Part shown: in pieces, positions 6,672-14,155 of the stretch
Numbering within the stretch: position 1 is the stretch's first letter
Layout: each line of letters starts with the position of its first letter
Source: CAVPGH01 sp046726955
Lineage (GTDB): Bacteria; Acidobacteriota; Vicinamibacteria; Fen-336
Direction: 5' to 3'
NCBI GenBank assembly: GCA_046726955.1
Contig: JBKPBQ010000017.1
Location: forward strand, 1-22,020
DNA: 22,020 bases
The notes under the pieces: generated by a model
Seen by the model: only the letters and a program-made list of their open reading frames with translations
What the model was told of the DNA's origin: nothing
Databases searched by the model: none
Program-made: the position numbers and the translations under genes

Positions 6672-8222
6672 GTGCCCCAGTCCGTGCGGACGTCCGCCAC
6701 CGAGCCCTCACCGATCGTCGATCCCTCCAGCCTGCCCGTGCCCGACCCGCTTCCCGCTCCGGCCCCCACGCGCAGCCTGCGGGAGCGCTTCGCGGGAGGC
6801 GCCGCGTGGATCGGCCTCAGCCGGCTCGCCATGCACCTGCTGGGCCTCGCCGCCACCTTCGTCCTCGCCCGGCTCCTGGAGCCGCGCGACTACGGCCTGC
6901 TGGCCATGGCGGCAGTGTTCACCGGGCTCGTGGAGCAGATCCACGACCTCGGCATCGGCCAGGCCCTGGTGCAGCGCCGCGCGGTCTCGCGGGAGAACGA
7001 GCAGGCGGCGTTCACCTTGATCCTGTCTTCGTCCCTGGCGCTCTACCTGGCCCTCTACCTGCTCGCCCCCACGCTGGGCGCACTCTATGGCGACGCGCGC
7101 GTGGTGCCGGTGCTGCGCGTGGTGGCCCTCACGTTCCCCCTCGGCGCCTTCGCGGTGGTCCCGCGCGCCCTGCTGCGGCGCGAGCTGACCCTGCGCGGGG
7201 AGGCGGTCACGAGCGTGAGCACGACCGTGGCCGAATCCCTCGCCATGATCGTCCTGGCCGCCCTCGGCTACGGGGTCTGGGCCCTGGTCGCGGGGCGGCT
7301 GGTCTCCCAGGTGGTCACGGCGGTGGGCCTCTTCCTGGCCCGGCCGTGGAGCCTGCGCCCTCGGCTGCGCGGCGGCGAGGGGCGCTCGCTGCTGCGGCTG
7401 GGCGGCGGGCTCACCCTCAGCAGCCTGCTGTGGTACGCCTACAGCAATGCGGACTTCTTCGTGGTGGGACGGGTCCTCGGCAGCGCGGCCCTGGGCAGCT
7501 ACTCGATGGCCTGGAAGCTGGCGAAGATGCCGTGGGACCGCCTCTGGTACTCGATCAACCCCATGATCCTCCCCCTGTTCGCCCGGGCCCGCGAGCAGGA
7601 GGGCGGGATGGCGCGCGCACTCTCCCGCCTCACCCGTTACATGGCGCTGCTGACCGCGCCCGGCGTGGCGGGGCTCGGGGCGGTGGCGGACGACGTGGTG
7701 CTCGTGTTCCTCGGCGCGAAGTGGGAATCGGCCATCGCCCCCCTGCGCTGGCTCTGCGCCTACGGCGTGGCGCGGGCGGTGCTGGTGCTCCTGCCGCCGG
7801 CGCTGGTGGCGGCGGGCCGCATCCGCCAGGAGATCGTGTTCAATGCCCTCTGCTTCGTGGCCCTGCCCCTGGCCTTCGTGGGCGGCGTGCGTGCGGGCCC
7901 CTGGGGCGTGGCCGCGGCCTGGGCGCTCGTCTATCCCGCCCTGGCGCTGGTGTGGCTGCTGCCGCGGGCGCTGGCCGCGGCCGGCATGGGGCTCACGGCC
8001 TACCTGCGCCCCCTGGTGCGGCCCCTCGCGGCCGCGGGCATCATGGTGGCGGTGGTGATGGCGATCGGGCAGGCGCTGCCCTCGCCGGGCCCGCTGCGCC
8101 TGGCGGTGCGGGTGGGGGCCGGCGTCCTGGCCTACCTCGGCTGCGTGCGGGTCATGGAAGGGGCCGTGTTCGGGGAGCTGCGCGCCCTGCTGGCCGACGC
8201 ACGGCGCGGGATGAAGCCATGA
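6672..8222 (+). CDS. Lipopolysaccharide/O-antigen flippase, Wzx (polysaccharide transporter) family
   Basis: A 516-residue polytopic membrane protein predicted to flip polyprenyl-diphosphate-linked glycan units across the inner membrane. The first 40 residues are a Pro- and Ser-rich soluble leader; after RERFAGGAAWIGLSRL about 12-14 hydrophobic helices follow. Family marks include the first helix pair ending in LARLLEPRDYGLLAMAAVF, then LGIGQALVQRR, the central FFVVGRVLGSAALGSYSMAW, and INPMILPLFARAREQ, all typical of WzxC-like MOP-superfamily exporters. No ATG is available in the right place; the GTG at 6672 is chosen because it follows AAAAGGAAA at a workable distance and the TACAAT box. 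The stop overlaps the next start as ATGA, so it is translationally coupled to the GT2 gene. Leu codons are dominated by CTG, unlike the CTC-rich genes to the left, which hints at a separate origin for this block. Confidence 0.9.
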   Translation: MPQSVRTSATEPSPIVDPSSLPVPDPLPAPAPTRSLRERFAGGAAWIGLSRLAMHLLGLAATFVLARLLEPRDYGLLAMAAVFTGLVEQIHDLGIGQALVQRRAVSRENEQAAFTLILSSSLALYLALYLLAPTLGALYGDARVVPVLRVVALTFPLGAFAVVPRALLRRELTLRGEAVTSVSTTVAESLAMIVLAALGYGVWALVAGRLVSQVVTAVGLFLARPWSLRPRLRGGEGRSLLRLGGGLTLSSLLWYAYSNADFFVVGRVLGSAALGSYSMAWKLAKMPWDRLWYSINPMILPLFARAREQEGGMARALSRLTRYMALLTAPGVAGLGAVADDVVLVFLGAKWESAIAPLRWLCAYGVARAVLVLLPPALVAAGRIRQEIVFNALCFVALPLAFVGGVRAGPWGVAAAWALVYPALALVWLLPRALAAAGMGLTAYLRPLVRPLAAAGIMVAVVMAIGQALPSPGPLRLAVRVGAGVLAYLGCVRVMEGAVFGELRALLADARRGMKP

Positions 8223-9166
8223 CCCTGCCCGTGTCCGTGATCATCCCCGCCTACAACGCGGAGGCGGTGCTGGGCCGCGCCCTCGAGACCGTGCTCGGGC
8301 AGTCGGCGCCGCCGGCCCAGGTAATAGTGGTGGACGACGGCTCCGCGGACGGCACCTGGCGGATCCTCCAGGGCTACGGGAAGGCCGTCACCGCCGTGCG
8401 CCAGGAGAACGCGGGGGTCTCGGCCGCGCGCAACCGCGGGATCGCCGCCGCCACCGCCGAGTGGGTGGCGTTCCTCGACGCCGACGACGAGTGGCTGCCC
8501 GGGAAGCTGGAGCGCCAGTGGACGCTGCTGCGCCGCCACCCGGAGCTGCCCTGGTGCGCCGAGAACCTCGACATCGTGCGCGACGGGAAGCAGGTGGCCG
8601 TGGTGGTGCCGCCGCCCCTGCGGGACGAGATGGCGCGCGACGACGCCGTGCCCTTCTTCGACGCGGCGCGCCAGGGGCTGTGGCTGCAAACCAGCGGCTT
8701 CCTCATCCACCGCCGCCTGCTGGACGAGGCGGGGCCCTTCGACCCGTCGCTGCGCGTGGCCGAGGATCGGGACATGTGGTGGCGCATCGCCCTGCGCCAT
8801 CCCCGCATCGGCTACTGTCTCGAGCCCGGCCACCGCTACCACCTGGACAACCCGGGCAGCCTGATGAAGACGTCGCGCGACCGCTCGCCCAGCCTGCGCG
8901 TGGTCTGCGAGACCCTGCGCCGGGCCCGCGCCCAGGGGCCCGAGGCGGTGGACGCTTACCTGCTGCTGGGGCGGCCCATCGCCTTCGACTATCTCCTGCG
9001 CTACGCCCGCAACGACATCGTGGTCGACCCGGAGCTGGTACGCGCCGCCGAGGAGCTGTTCCCGCCCACGCCGCTCCTGCGCGTGGTGCGGGCCTGCCAG
9101 CGCCACCTGCCCCTGAGCATCGCCCGCCGCGCCGCGGGCATGGTCACGCACGGCGCCAACCTCTGA
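8219..9166 (+). CDS. Family 2 glycosyltransferase (GT-A fold)
   Basis: A 315-residue cytosolic glycosyltransferase that transfers a sugar from a nucleotide donor to a lipid-linked or glycan acceptor. The N-terminus has the classic start VSVIIPAYNAEAVLGRALET, the nucleotide-binding VVDDGSADGT (Asp39-Asp40) and the metal-binding FLDADDEW (Asp87-x-Asp89). Further on, EDRDMWWRIA is the usual acidic segment that supplies the catalytic base in GT2 enzymes. The last 70 residues are helical and less conserved. The ATG overlaps the flippase stop by 4 bases, so the two should be made together, and the flippase may export what this enzyme builds. The donor and acceptor cannot be told. The 3' end overlaps by 23 bases with a small gene on the other strand. 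Confidence 0.93.
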   Translation: MTLPVSVIIPAYNAEAVLGRALETVLGQSAPPAQVIVVDDGSADGTWRILQGYGKAVTAVRQENAGVSAARNRGIAAATAEWVAFLDADDEWLPGKLERQWTLLRRHPELPWCAENLDIVRDGKQVAVVVPPPLRDEMARDDAVPFFDAARQGLWLQTSGFLIHRRLLDEAGPFDPSLRVAEDRDMWWRIALRHPRIGYCLEPGHRYHLDNPGSLMKTSRDRSPSLRVVCETLRRARAQGPEAVDAYLLLGRPIAFDYLLRYARNDIVVDPELVRAAEELFPPTPLLRVVRACQRHLPLSIARRAAGMVTHGANL

Positions 9167-9317
9167 CCAGCCCCACCGCCAGCCCGGCCAACGCCCCGGC
9201 CCCCTCGACCAGCACCACCACCCGAGCGCGGGGGGGATCGGGCACGGCGCGGCCCGCCACGAGCCCGAGCACCGCCCCGGCCGAGGCCGCGGCCAGCGTG
9301 ATGCGGATCTGGCGCAC
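9144..9317 (-). CDS. Small two-helix membrane protein, unknown function
   Basis: A 57-residue frame from a GTG at 9317, with two hydrophobic stretches: ITLAAASAGAVLGLVAG and VVVLVEGAGALAGLAVGLV, separated by a short basic/Pro loop, then a basic end GWRRA. Third codon positions are almost all G or C in this frame, which supports coding. The GTG lies two bases after the TGA of the fragment upstream (9320-9322), and an AGGAGG is present but about 20 bases before the GTG, so translation may depend on coupling. The frame is open upstream to 9467, but that part looks non-coding. I do not recognise a family. It could also be the surviving end of a larger gene. Confidence 0.4.
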   Translation of the reverse strand: MRQIRITLAAASAGAVLGLVAGRAVPDPPRARVVVLVEGAGALAGLAVGLVRGWRRA

Positions 9318-9319
9318 GA

Positions 9320-9490
9320 TCAGCGGCCACGGCCGAGCACCTCCTGCAGGCGGTCGTCCAGGCAGTCGTTCGGTCCGACGTAGACGCGGGACGCTTCGGT
9401 CCCGACCCAGTACGTCAGCGCGCTCGCGGCCTCCGGCCCGCGACGGAGGAGAGATTTGAGGGCGCACCCTGAGGCGCGAACGCGCGGCGT
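9320..9490 (-). pseudogene. Orphan C-terminal gene fragment behind the solute-binding protein gene
   Basis: A 56-codon open stretch, ending in TGA at 9320-9322, that reads like real protein: SLLRRGPEAASALTYWVGTE, then ASRVYVGPNDCLDDRLQEVL and GRGR. Third positions are strongly G/C. There is no ATG, GTG or TTG in a suitable place, and the stretch begins immediately after, and in the same frame as, the TAG that ends the solute-binding protein at 9491. It is therefore either the tail of a gene whose front was lost or a product of chance. No family is recognised. Confidence 0.3.
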
Positions 9491-10279
9491 CTATGGTGCC
9501 TGCCCAGGCTCCTCGTCGGCCTTCTTGAGGATGTCGAGCGCCGCGGCGCCGAAGTACTTCACGACGAGCCGGCCCCAGGTCGGCGTCTTGCGTACATTCG
9601 CAATGTACTCGTCGAGCGCTTGGCGGAGGCGGGGCGTGTCCTTACGCACGCCGAAGGCCAGGCTCTGACGCGGGCCCACGAAGACCCCGATCTGCAGGTC
9701 GGGGTCCGCGCGCTGGACGACGAGCGCCTCCTCCAGCCCGTCCACGCACGCCGTGAAGCGGTTCTCCTTGAGCCCCGCCGGGAGTCCCCCTGACGGGAAG
9801 GAGTCGTCGACGTTGGCCGGAGGCACGCCGACGCTCGCCACCACCTCCGCCATGCTCGTCCCCTTGATCGTCCCCACCCGCTCCTGCCGCAGCTCCTGCA
9901 CGCTCCGAACGACGCGGTGGGGCTTGCGGGTCAGGACCACGTGGCGGGTCGGGAACACCTCGGCCGTGAAGTCGACGAGCTGGCGCCGCTTGTCCGTGAC
10001 GGTGACGCCGCCGGCGATCAGGTCGCCGCGCCCCTCCACGAGGGCCGGGAGGAGCTCGTCCCAGGACGGGACCTCGACCGTCCGAACCTCCAGCTGGTGG
10101 AGCCGGGCGAAGCTGTCGAGGAGCTCACGGTCGAGGCCGGGAAGGCTCGCGCCCCTTATCGCGTAGAACTCGGGCGACCCGTCCACGACGAGCACTCGCA
10201 GGACACCGCGCTTCTGGATCTCGGGAAGGTCGGCTCCGGCGACGTTCGAAGCCAGGAGGAGTGCTATGAGGATCGGCAC
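9491..10279 (-). CDS. Periplasmic solute-binding protein, family 3 (amino-acid type), orphan
   Basis: A 262-residue protein with an N-terminal signal peptide (PILIALLLASNVAGA) and a full bacterial extracellular solute-binding family 3 domain. Landmarks are the opening IQKRGVLRVLVVDGSPEF, the hinge/ligand segment LVEGRGDLIAGGVTVTDKRR, and the later KGTSMAEVVAS. In family 3 proteins the Arg after the GGVTxT-type strand usually contacts the alpha-carboxylate of an amino acid; the region here (TDKRRQLVDFT) is consistent with that. No ABC permease or ATPase gene is nearby, so it may deliver to a transporter coded elsewhere, act as a sensor, or be an MltF-like remnant. The only suitable start is the GTG at 10279. 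It lacks a Shine-Dalgarno sequence and has TAACAT 8 bases upstream. It is divergent from the UbiA gene. Confidence 0.88.
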   Translation of the reverse strand: MPILIALLLASNVAGADLPEIQKRGVLRVLVVDGSPEFYAIRGASLPGLDRELLDSFARLHQLEVRTVEVPSWDELLPALVEGRGDLIAGGVTVTDKRRQLVDFTAEVFPTRHVVLTRKPHRVVRSVQELRQERVGTIKGTSMAEVVASVGVPPANVDDSFPSGGLPAGLKENRFTACVDGLEEALVVQRADPDLQIGVFVGPRQSLAFGVRKDTPRLRQALDEYIANVRKTPTWGRLVVKYFGAAALDILKKADEEPGQAP

Positions 10280-10405
10280 CGACCGATATGTTAACGCCGT
10301 GAATACCTACGGAGGGCCGCCCGATTCGCGCCATCGTCGGGCGTCTTCTGACAGAATGCCTCGGCGCTCGGGTACTGCCGTGGCAAAGGGGGTCGCGCAT
10401 CGTTC

Positions 10406-11365
10406 ATGCAATCGAATGCTGCCACGGCAGGCGCCCTGACTCCTCCGCCGTCCGGTAGGCGGTCCCACGCATCCGTCGCCTCGTTGAGAAGGTATCTCCG
10501 CTGCGTGCGGTTCGACGACGTCGTCGTTCTGCAGGGTTCTCCCGGACTCGGGGCCGTCCTCGCGATCGGGAGCCCCACGTGGTCGCAGGCCGTCCCCATG
10601 ACCGCCCTGCTGGCGGGATCGTGCGCGCTGGTGGCGCACGTGTTCCTCTTCAACGACCTGTCCGGGATGAGCCACGACCTCAACGATCCGCGGCGAACCG
10701 CGGGTGTCTTCGCCCGAAGGGGAATCGGAGCGCGGGCGATGCGCGCCCTCTGCCTCGCGTTTCTCGGCTCGAGCGCGGTGCTGCTGAGCCTCGTGGGCCA
10801 CCGTACGGTCTTGATCGCGGCCGCCATCGCCGCGCTCAGCGCTGTCTACTCGGGCAGCCGGTGCCACGTCAAGGGCATTCCTCTGCTGAGCTCGCTCTGG
10901 CACCTCGTCGGCGGGACGCTGCACTTCCTGCTCGGGTATTCCGCCTTCAGCCCCATCGACCATCGGGGACTCGCGATCGCGCCTTTCTTCGGCCTGATGT
11001 TCGCGGCGGGCCATCTGACCCAGGAGACGCGGGATTGGGAAGCGGATCGGGCCAACGGTGTGACGACCAACGCGGTCACGTTCGGAGCTCGGCGCACCTT
11101 CCGGGCCGGGCTGGCCACTTTCATGCTGGCCCACCTCGTTCTCTTCGTGCTGGCGGCCTTCGCGGTCGTTCCGCGCGTGCTCGTCGCGGTCCTGGCCTTC
11201 TCGCCGCTCCACTCGTATTGGGCCCGGAAAGCGCTCGCCGACGGCTTGAGCTACGACAGCGTTCGCCTCTTGCGCCGACGGTACCGTCGACTCTACGCCG
11301 TTCTCGGGGTCTTGATTGTCACTGCCCAGATCGCCCAGGCGGCGTCCGTGGCCGCGGGGCCGTGA
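10406..11365 (+). CDS. UbiA-family prenyltransferase with an altered first Asp-rich motif
   Basis: A 319-residue membrane protein with about 8-9 helices of the UbiA superfamily, which transfers prenyl groups from prenyl diphosphates to aromatic, sugar-lipid or other acceptors inside the membrane. The two Mg-diphosphate motifs are visible. The first reads NDLSGMSHD (from Asn83); the usual form is NDxxDxxxD, so the middle Asp is replaced by Gly87. The second reads DWEAD in ETRDWEADRANGVTTNAV and is intact, with the expected GVTT after it. A polar N-terminal leader of about 30 residues precedes the first helix. A ribosome binding site is weak (AGGGGG about 14 bases before the ATG). Its 3' end overlaps by 47 bases with the end of the convergent terpene-cyclase-like fusion gene. 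The acceptor is unknown; the context suggests a lipid or glycolipid rather than ubiquinone. Confidence 0.85.
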   Translation: MQSNAATAGALTPPPSGRRSHASVASLRRYLRCVRFDDVVVLQGSPGLGAVLAIGSPTWSQAVPMTALLAGSCALVAHVFLFNDLSGMSHDLNDPRRTAGVFARRGIGARAMRALCLAFLGSSAVLLSLVGHRTVLIAAAIAALSAVYSGSRCHVKGIPLLSSLWHLVGGTLHFLLGYSAFSPIDHRGLAIAPFFGLMFAAGHLTQETRDWEADRANGVTTNAVTFGARRTFRAGLATFMLAHLVLFVLAAFAVVPRVLVAVLAFSPLHSYWARKALADGLSYDSVRLLRRRYRRLYAVLGVLIVTAQIAQAASVAAGP

Positions 11366-14057
11366 CCGTGGCGGGATACCGGCGGGCGTGCTCGAAGTGC
11401 AGCCGGAGCCAGAGCGCGTAGCCGAAATCCTCCGACCAGTAGAAGCGGGGCACGGTGGCGGTCAGATCGTTGTGATAGAGGAGTGGCGGATTCGAGCCGA
11501 CGACCGAGAAGTCGTCTGCGGCCAGCGCACGTAGAAGAACCTCCGTCTCCTCCGATCCCGGCGCCGGCTGATCACGCCCCGTCAAGCGACGCAGCAGGGT
11601 AGCGGCGGCCATCCAAGCCTCCTGCCCCGATACTGCCGTGTGCACACGCGACGCGGGAAGAGCCAGCGCGCACCCCGCGTTCTCGAGGTCGGCCTGGCGC
11701 AGCGTCGGTACGACCGGCGCCATCCGGTAGTACACCCACAAGCGTTCCTCGTCGATCACACGAGCGAGCGCGGCGCAGAGAGCGCGCGATGCCGGCGGGT
11801 CGGCACCCGCCAGCAGCTGGAACACGTGCATCTGTATGGTGACGTCCGTCGGGTTGGGATCGCTCCCCGGGTCGAGGCACTGGTAGCGATCGCGACGGGC
11901 GAGCCAGGTTCGGTAGAGGCCCTCGGGCGTGCGGTACTCCTCGAGCGTCGCCCGCGCCGCGCGGAGGAGATCGAGCTTCGGGCCGGGAGCGATTCTCCAG
12001 ACGAGGGCGGTGTCGTCCGCGTCCGGCGTGATGACGCATCCCAGTCGGCCGATGGTGGGTGCATCGGGGAGGCCGTGATAGCGGACGAGCCCTCCGCCTT
12101 CGATCTGAGCCGTCAGGTGGCGTCGTGCCCGCCCCACGGCCTCGCCGAGATCCGCGGCCGCCGCCAACGGATCGAGCATGTCGACGAGCACGGAGGTGAG
12201 GTACGTGTTCATCTCTTGGCTCGGCCGCTCGAAGCGCGTCGACGTGGTGTAGGACGTGAGCCAATAGCCCCCGGGCGCCTGGTCTTGCGCGAGAAGCGCC
12301 GCCGCGCGCCGGGCGCTCGCGGGAAGATCGGGTGGACGCGTGCGGGGAGCCTCGGCCATGCCGGCGGCGGCCGGCGCCGACGCCGCGGGCTGCGCCTCCG
12401 ACGTCACGATGCGGCGTTCGGCCACGGCATGCGGAGGGCCGGTCGGGCAGCTTCGCGCCACGACGCGCAGCACGTGCTCACCCGGCGCGAGATCGGAGCC
12501 TTGGATCGATATCCTCCAACCGGATGGGCTCGTCGAGCCGAGAGCGCTGACGACATCCGGGCGCGTGAAGAAATGAGACGTCGAGCCGACCATGCGATCG
12601 TCCAGCGTGATGGAGACGTCCCAGGCCGACCTGCCATCGATGAGCGTCCATCCTGCGGCGAAGAGCTCTGCACGAGCCGGGAGCTCCCGAGCGTTCGCGG
12701 GGCCGGCCAGACGATCCAGGCTGCCGCGCACGGTGGTCGCGGCGCAGCGGTACTCGGGGGTCCAGAGATCGATCGGAGCCGGAGGGTGGCGCAGCTCCGC
12801 CACGAACGGCGCGTTGCGGATGTCCCAGAGTGCCTGCTTCCGGTTCGACGCGCTCGCGATCGCGTCGTCGCTGACGTTCATGTACCAGAACGCGCCGATC
12901 GCTTCGATCAGGATTGCGGCTGCGCAGCCGAACGCGAACACGAGACGGCCCATGGCCCGCAGGGAGACGACGATCGGGGGAAGCATCCAGAAGAGAATGG
13001 GGAGAAGGTCGGTCAGCCACCGCGGTCCCCAGGAGGCACCGCCCGCCCAGTCCGCCCTGGAATACGCCAGCAACTGCAGGACCACGGCGATGCAGAGGGT
13101 CAGGGTGAGTTGCCGGTGGCCGGTGTCCTCCCACACACGTCGGAACAGGACGGGAACAAAGATCAGGAAGGGCGAAAACACGAACAGGCCATGCGTGGGA
13201 CTGAAGAGCAGCCCGGCCAGGCCGAGGAGAGGGTCGTGTCCCAGGAACTGCATCTTCTCTCTGGCCAACCCGTAGCCACCGGCCCAGTGACCGACGAGGG
13301 CGAGGTTGTAGGCAAGGACGAGGGCGGCCGGGATCGTCGCCGCCGCCACGAGCAACGGCGCACGCCGTCGCGCCCAGAAGAGTGCATGGATTCCCAGGGG
13401 CGCGGCCAGGAGGATGTCGGGCGGACGATTGGCCGCGATGAGCGCCAGGATCGATCCCGCCGCGATCACCGTCCACGGAGTGGCCGGCCCGGTCACGAGC
13501 AGGAGAACGGAGACGAGCAGGAGCTCGGCCAGACCATGTTGCCAGAGGGCCTGGCTGCTGATCACCCAGGTCGTCGTGCCGAACGCGTAGACCAACGTGA
13601 GCATCAGCGCCAGGTGCTTTGACGCTCGTCTGCGTAGCAGCAGGAAGAGCAGCGCCGCGGAGGTCGCCGCGAGCACCGACGCGGTGAGCTTCTCCATGAT
13701 CCTCGCCGTCCGCTCCAGCGACTCCTCCGGCCATCCCTGGCTGTGGAGATGGAGGGCCGCGGGCACGTAGAGCGGACTGAGCAGGATTGGAAGCACGACC
13801 GGATAGAGCGAGACGGCGCGGCCGCCACGGCCCGACTGGATCCAGTAAGCACGTGTGCTCTTCTGCTGCACGGTCGTCAAGATGGGGTCCAGCGAGAGGC
13901 TGCCGTGGCGCAGGATTCCGAACGGCAGATAGCGCGCGGGATACGTATCCCCGGCGCTGATCGAGCGGAGGTTCGCGTTGTAGACGAAGAAGCAGACGAT
14001 TCCGATCAGGACGCTCGTGCCGAGGCTCCGGCGAGGGGCGGAAGCGGGGGCGATCAC
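11319..14057 (-). CDS. Fusion: GT-C-like membrane glycosyltransferase, beta-sandwich, and terpene-cyclase-like alpha-barrel
   Basis: A 912-residue protein in three parts. Residues about 14-393 form roughly 12 helices; the segment after helix 1, SISAGDTYPARYLPFGIL, has the acidic motif expected in the first outer loop of GT-C enzymes that use polyprenyl-phosphate sugars. Residues about 465-540 form a beta-sandwich with WDVSITLDDRMVGS, RPDVVSALG and GWRISIQGSDLAPGEHVL. After a Pro/Ala linker (about 555-580), residues 580-890 are helical and resemble the alpha/alpha barrel of squalene-hopene and diterpene cyclases: a QW-like repeat QDQAPGGYWLTSY at 591, and PDADDTALVW with Asp679-x-Asp681-Asp682-Thr-Ala, the class II cyclase acid motif. 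That is the protonating motif of class II cyclases, but one barrel of this size is short for a known cyclase, so activity is unproven. Start is the GTG at 14057, with no Shine-Dalgarno sequence. It converges on and overlaps the UbiA gene. Confidence 0.8.
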   Translation of the reverse strand: MIAPASAPRRSLGTSVLIGIVCFFVYNANLRSISAGDTYPARYLPFGILRHGSLSLDPILTTVQQKSTRAYWIQSGRGGRAVSLYPVVLPILLSPLYVPAALHLHSQGWPEESLERTARIMEKLTASVLAATSAALLFLLLRRRASKHLALMLTLVYAFGTTTWVISSQALWQHGLAELLLVSVLLLVTGPATPWTVIAAGSILALIAANRPPDILLAAPLGIHALFWARRRAPLLVAAATIPAALVLAYNLALVGHWAGGYGLAREKMQFLGHDPLLGLAGLLFSPTHGLFVFSPFLIFVPVLFRRVWEDTGHRQLTLTLCIAVVLQLLAYSRADWAGGASWGPRWLTDLLPILFWMLPPIVVSLRAMGRLVFAFGCAAAILIEAIGAFWYMNVSDDAIASASNRKQALWDIRNAPFVAELRHPPAPIDLWTPEYRCAATTVRGSLDRLAGPANARELPARAELFAAGWTLIDGRSAWDVSITLDDRMVGSTSHFFTRPDVVSALGSTSPSGWRISIQGSDLAPGEHVLRVVARSCPTGPPHAVAERRIVTSEAQPAASAPAAAGMAEAPRTRPPDLPASARRAAALLAQDQAPGGYWLTSYTTSTRFERPSQEMNTYLTSVLVDMLDPLAAAADLGEAVGRARRHLTAQIEGGGLVRYHGLPDAPTIGRLGCVITPDADDTALVWRIAPGPKLDLLRAARATLEEYRTPEGLYRTWLARRDRYQCLDPGSDPNPTDVTIQMHVFQLLAGADPPASRALCAALARVIDEERLWVYYRMAPVVPTLRQADLENAGCALALPASRVHTAVSGQEAWMAAATLLRRLTGRDQPAPGSEETEVLLRALAADDFSVVGSNPPLLYHNDLTATVPRFYWSEDFGYALWLRLHFEHARRYPATVTAPRPRTPPGRSGQ

Positions 14058-14068
14058 AACGATCGAGA

Positions 14069-14074
14069 ACTATA
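14069..14074 (-). promoter_or_regulatory. Candidate -10 box of the fusion gene, implying a near-leaderless mRNA
   Basis: On the minus strand the box reads TATAGT and ends 11 bases before the GTG at 14057. A transcript from it would have a leader of only about 4-6 bases. This agrees with the missing ribosome binding site and with the antiporter gene. No -35 box is seen. Confidence 0.38.
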
Positions 14075-14123
14075 GATGAATCGCCACGCGGCAGCCCGGG
14101 AATCCGCACGGGAGAGGAGACGC

Positions 14124-14129
14124 TATAAT
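14124..14129 (+). promoter_or_regulatory. Candidate -10 promoter element (TATAAT) of the sulfotransferase gene
   Basis: A perfect TATAAT in very GC-rich surroundings, 26 bases before the ATG at 14156 and 11 bases before an alternative TTG at 14141. It shares the divergent intergenic region with the fusion gene. No -35 match is present 16-18 bases upstream, so another factor or an unusual promoter type may be involved. Confidence 0.5.
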
Positions 14130-14155
14130 GCCCGCCGTCCTTGGCATCCGTCCGG

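Noticed and set aside
6304..6711. Minus-strand open frame of 135 codons over the gap before the flippase
   Set aside because: It runs through the flippase promoter and start region, shows weak third-position bias and resembles no known family. The plus-strand frame in the same place looks more coding-like.
11640..13622. Long plus-strand frame of 660 codons opposite the fusion gene
   Set aside because: Its low-complexity, Arg/Glu/Gly/His-rich composition is typical of a shadow; all recognisable motifs are on the minus strand.
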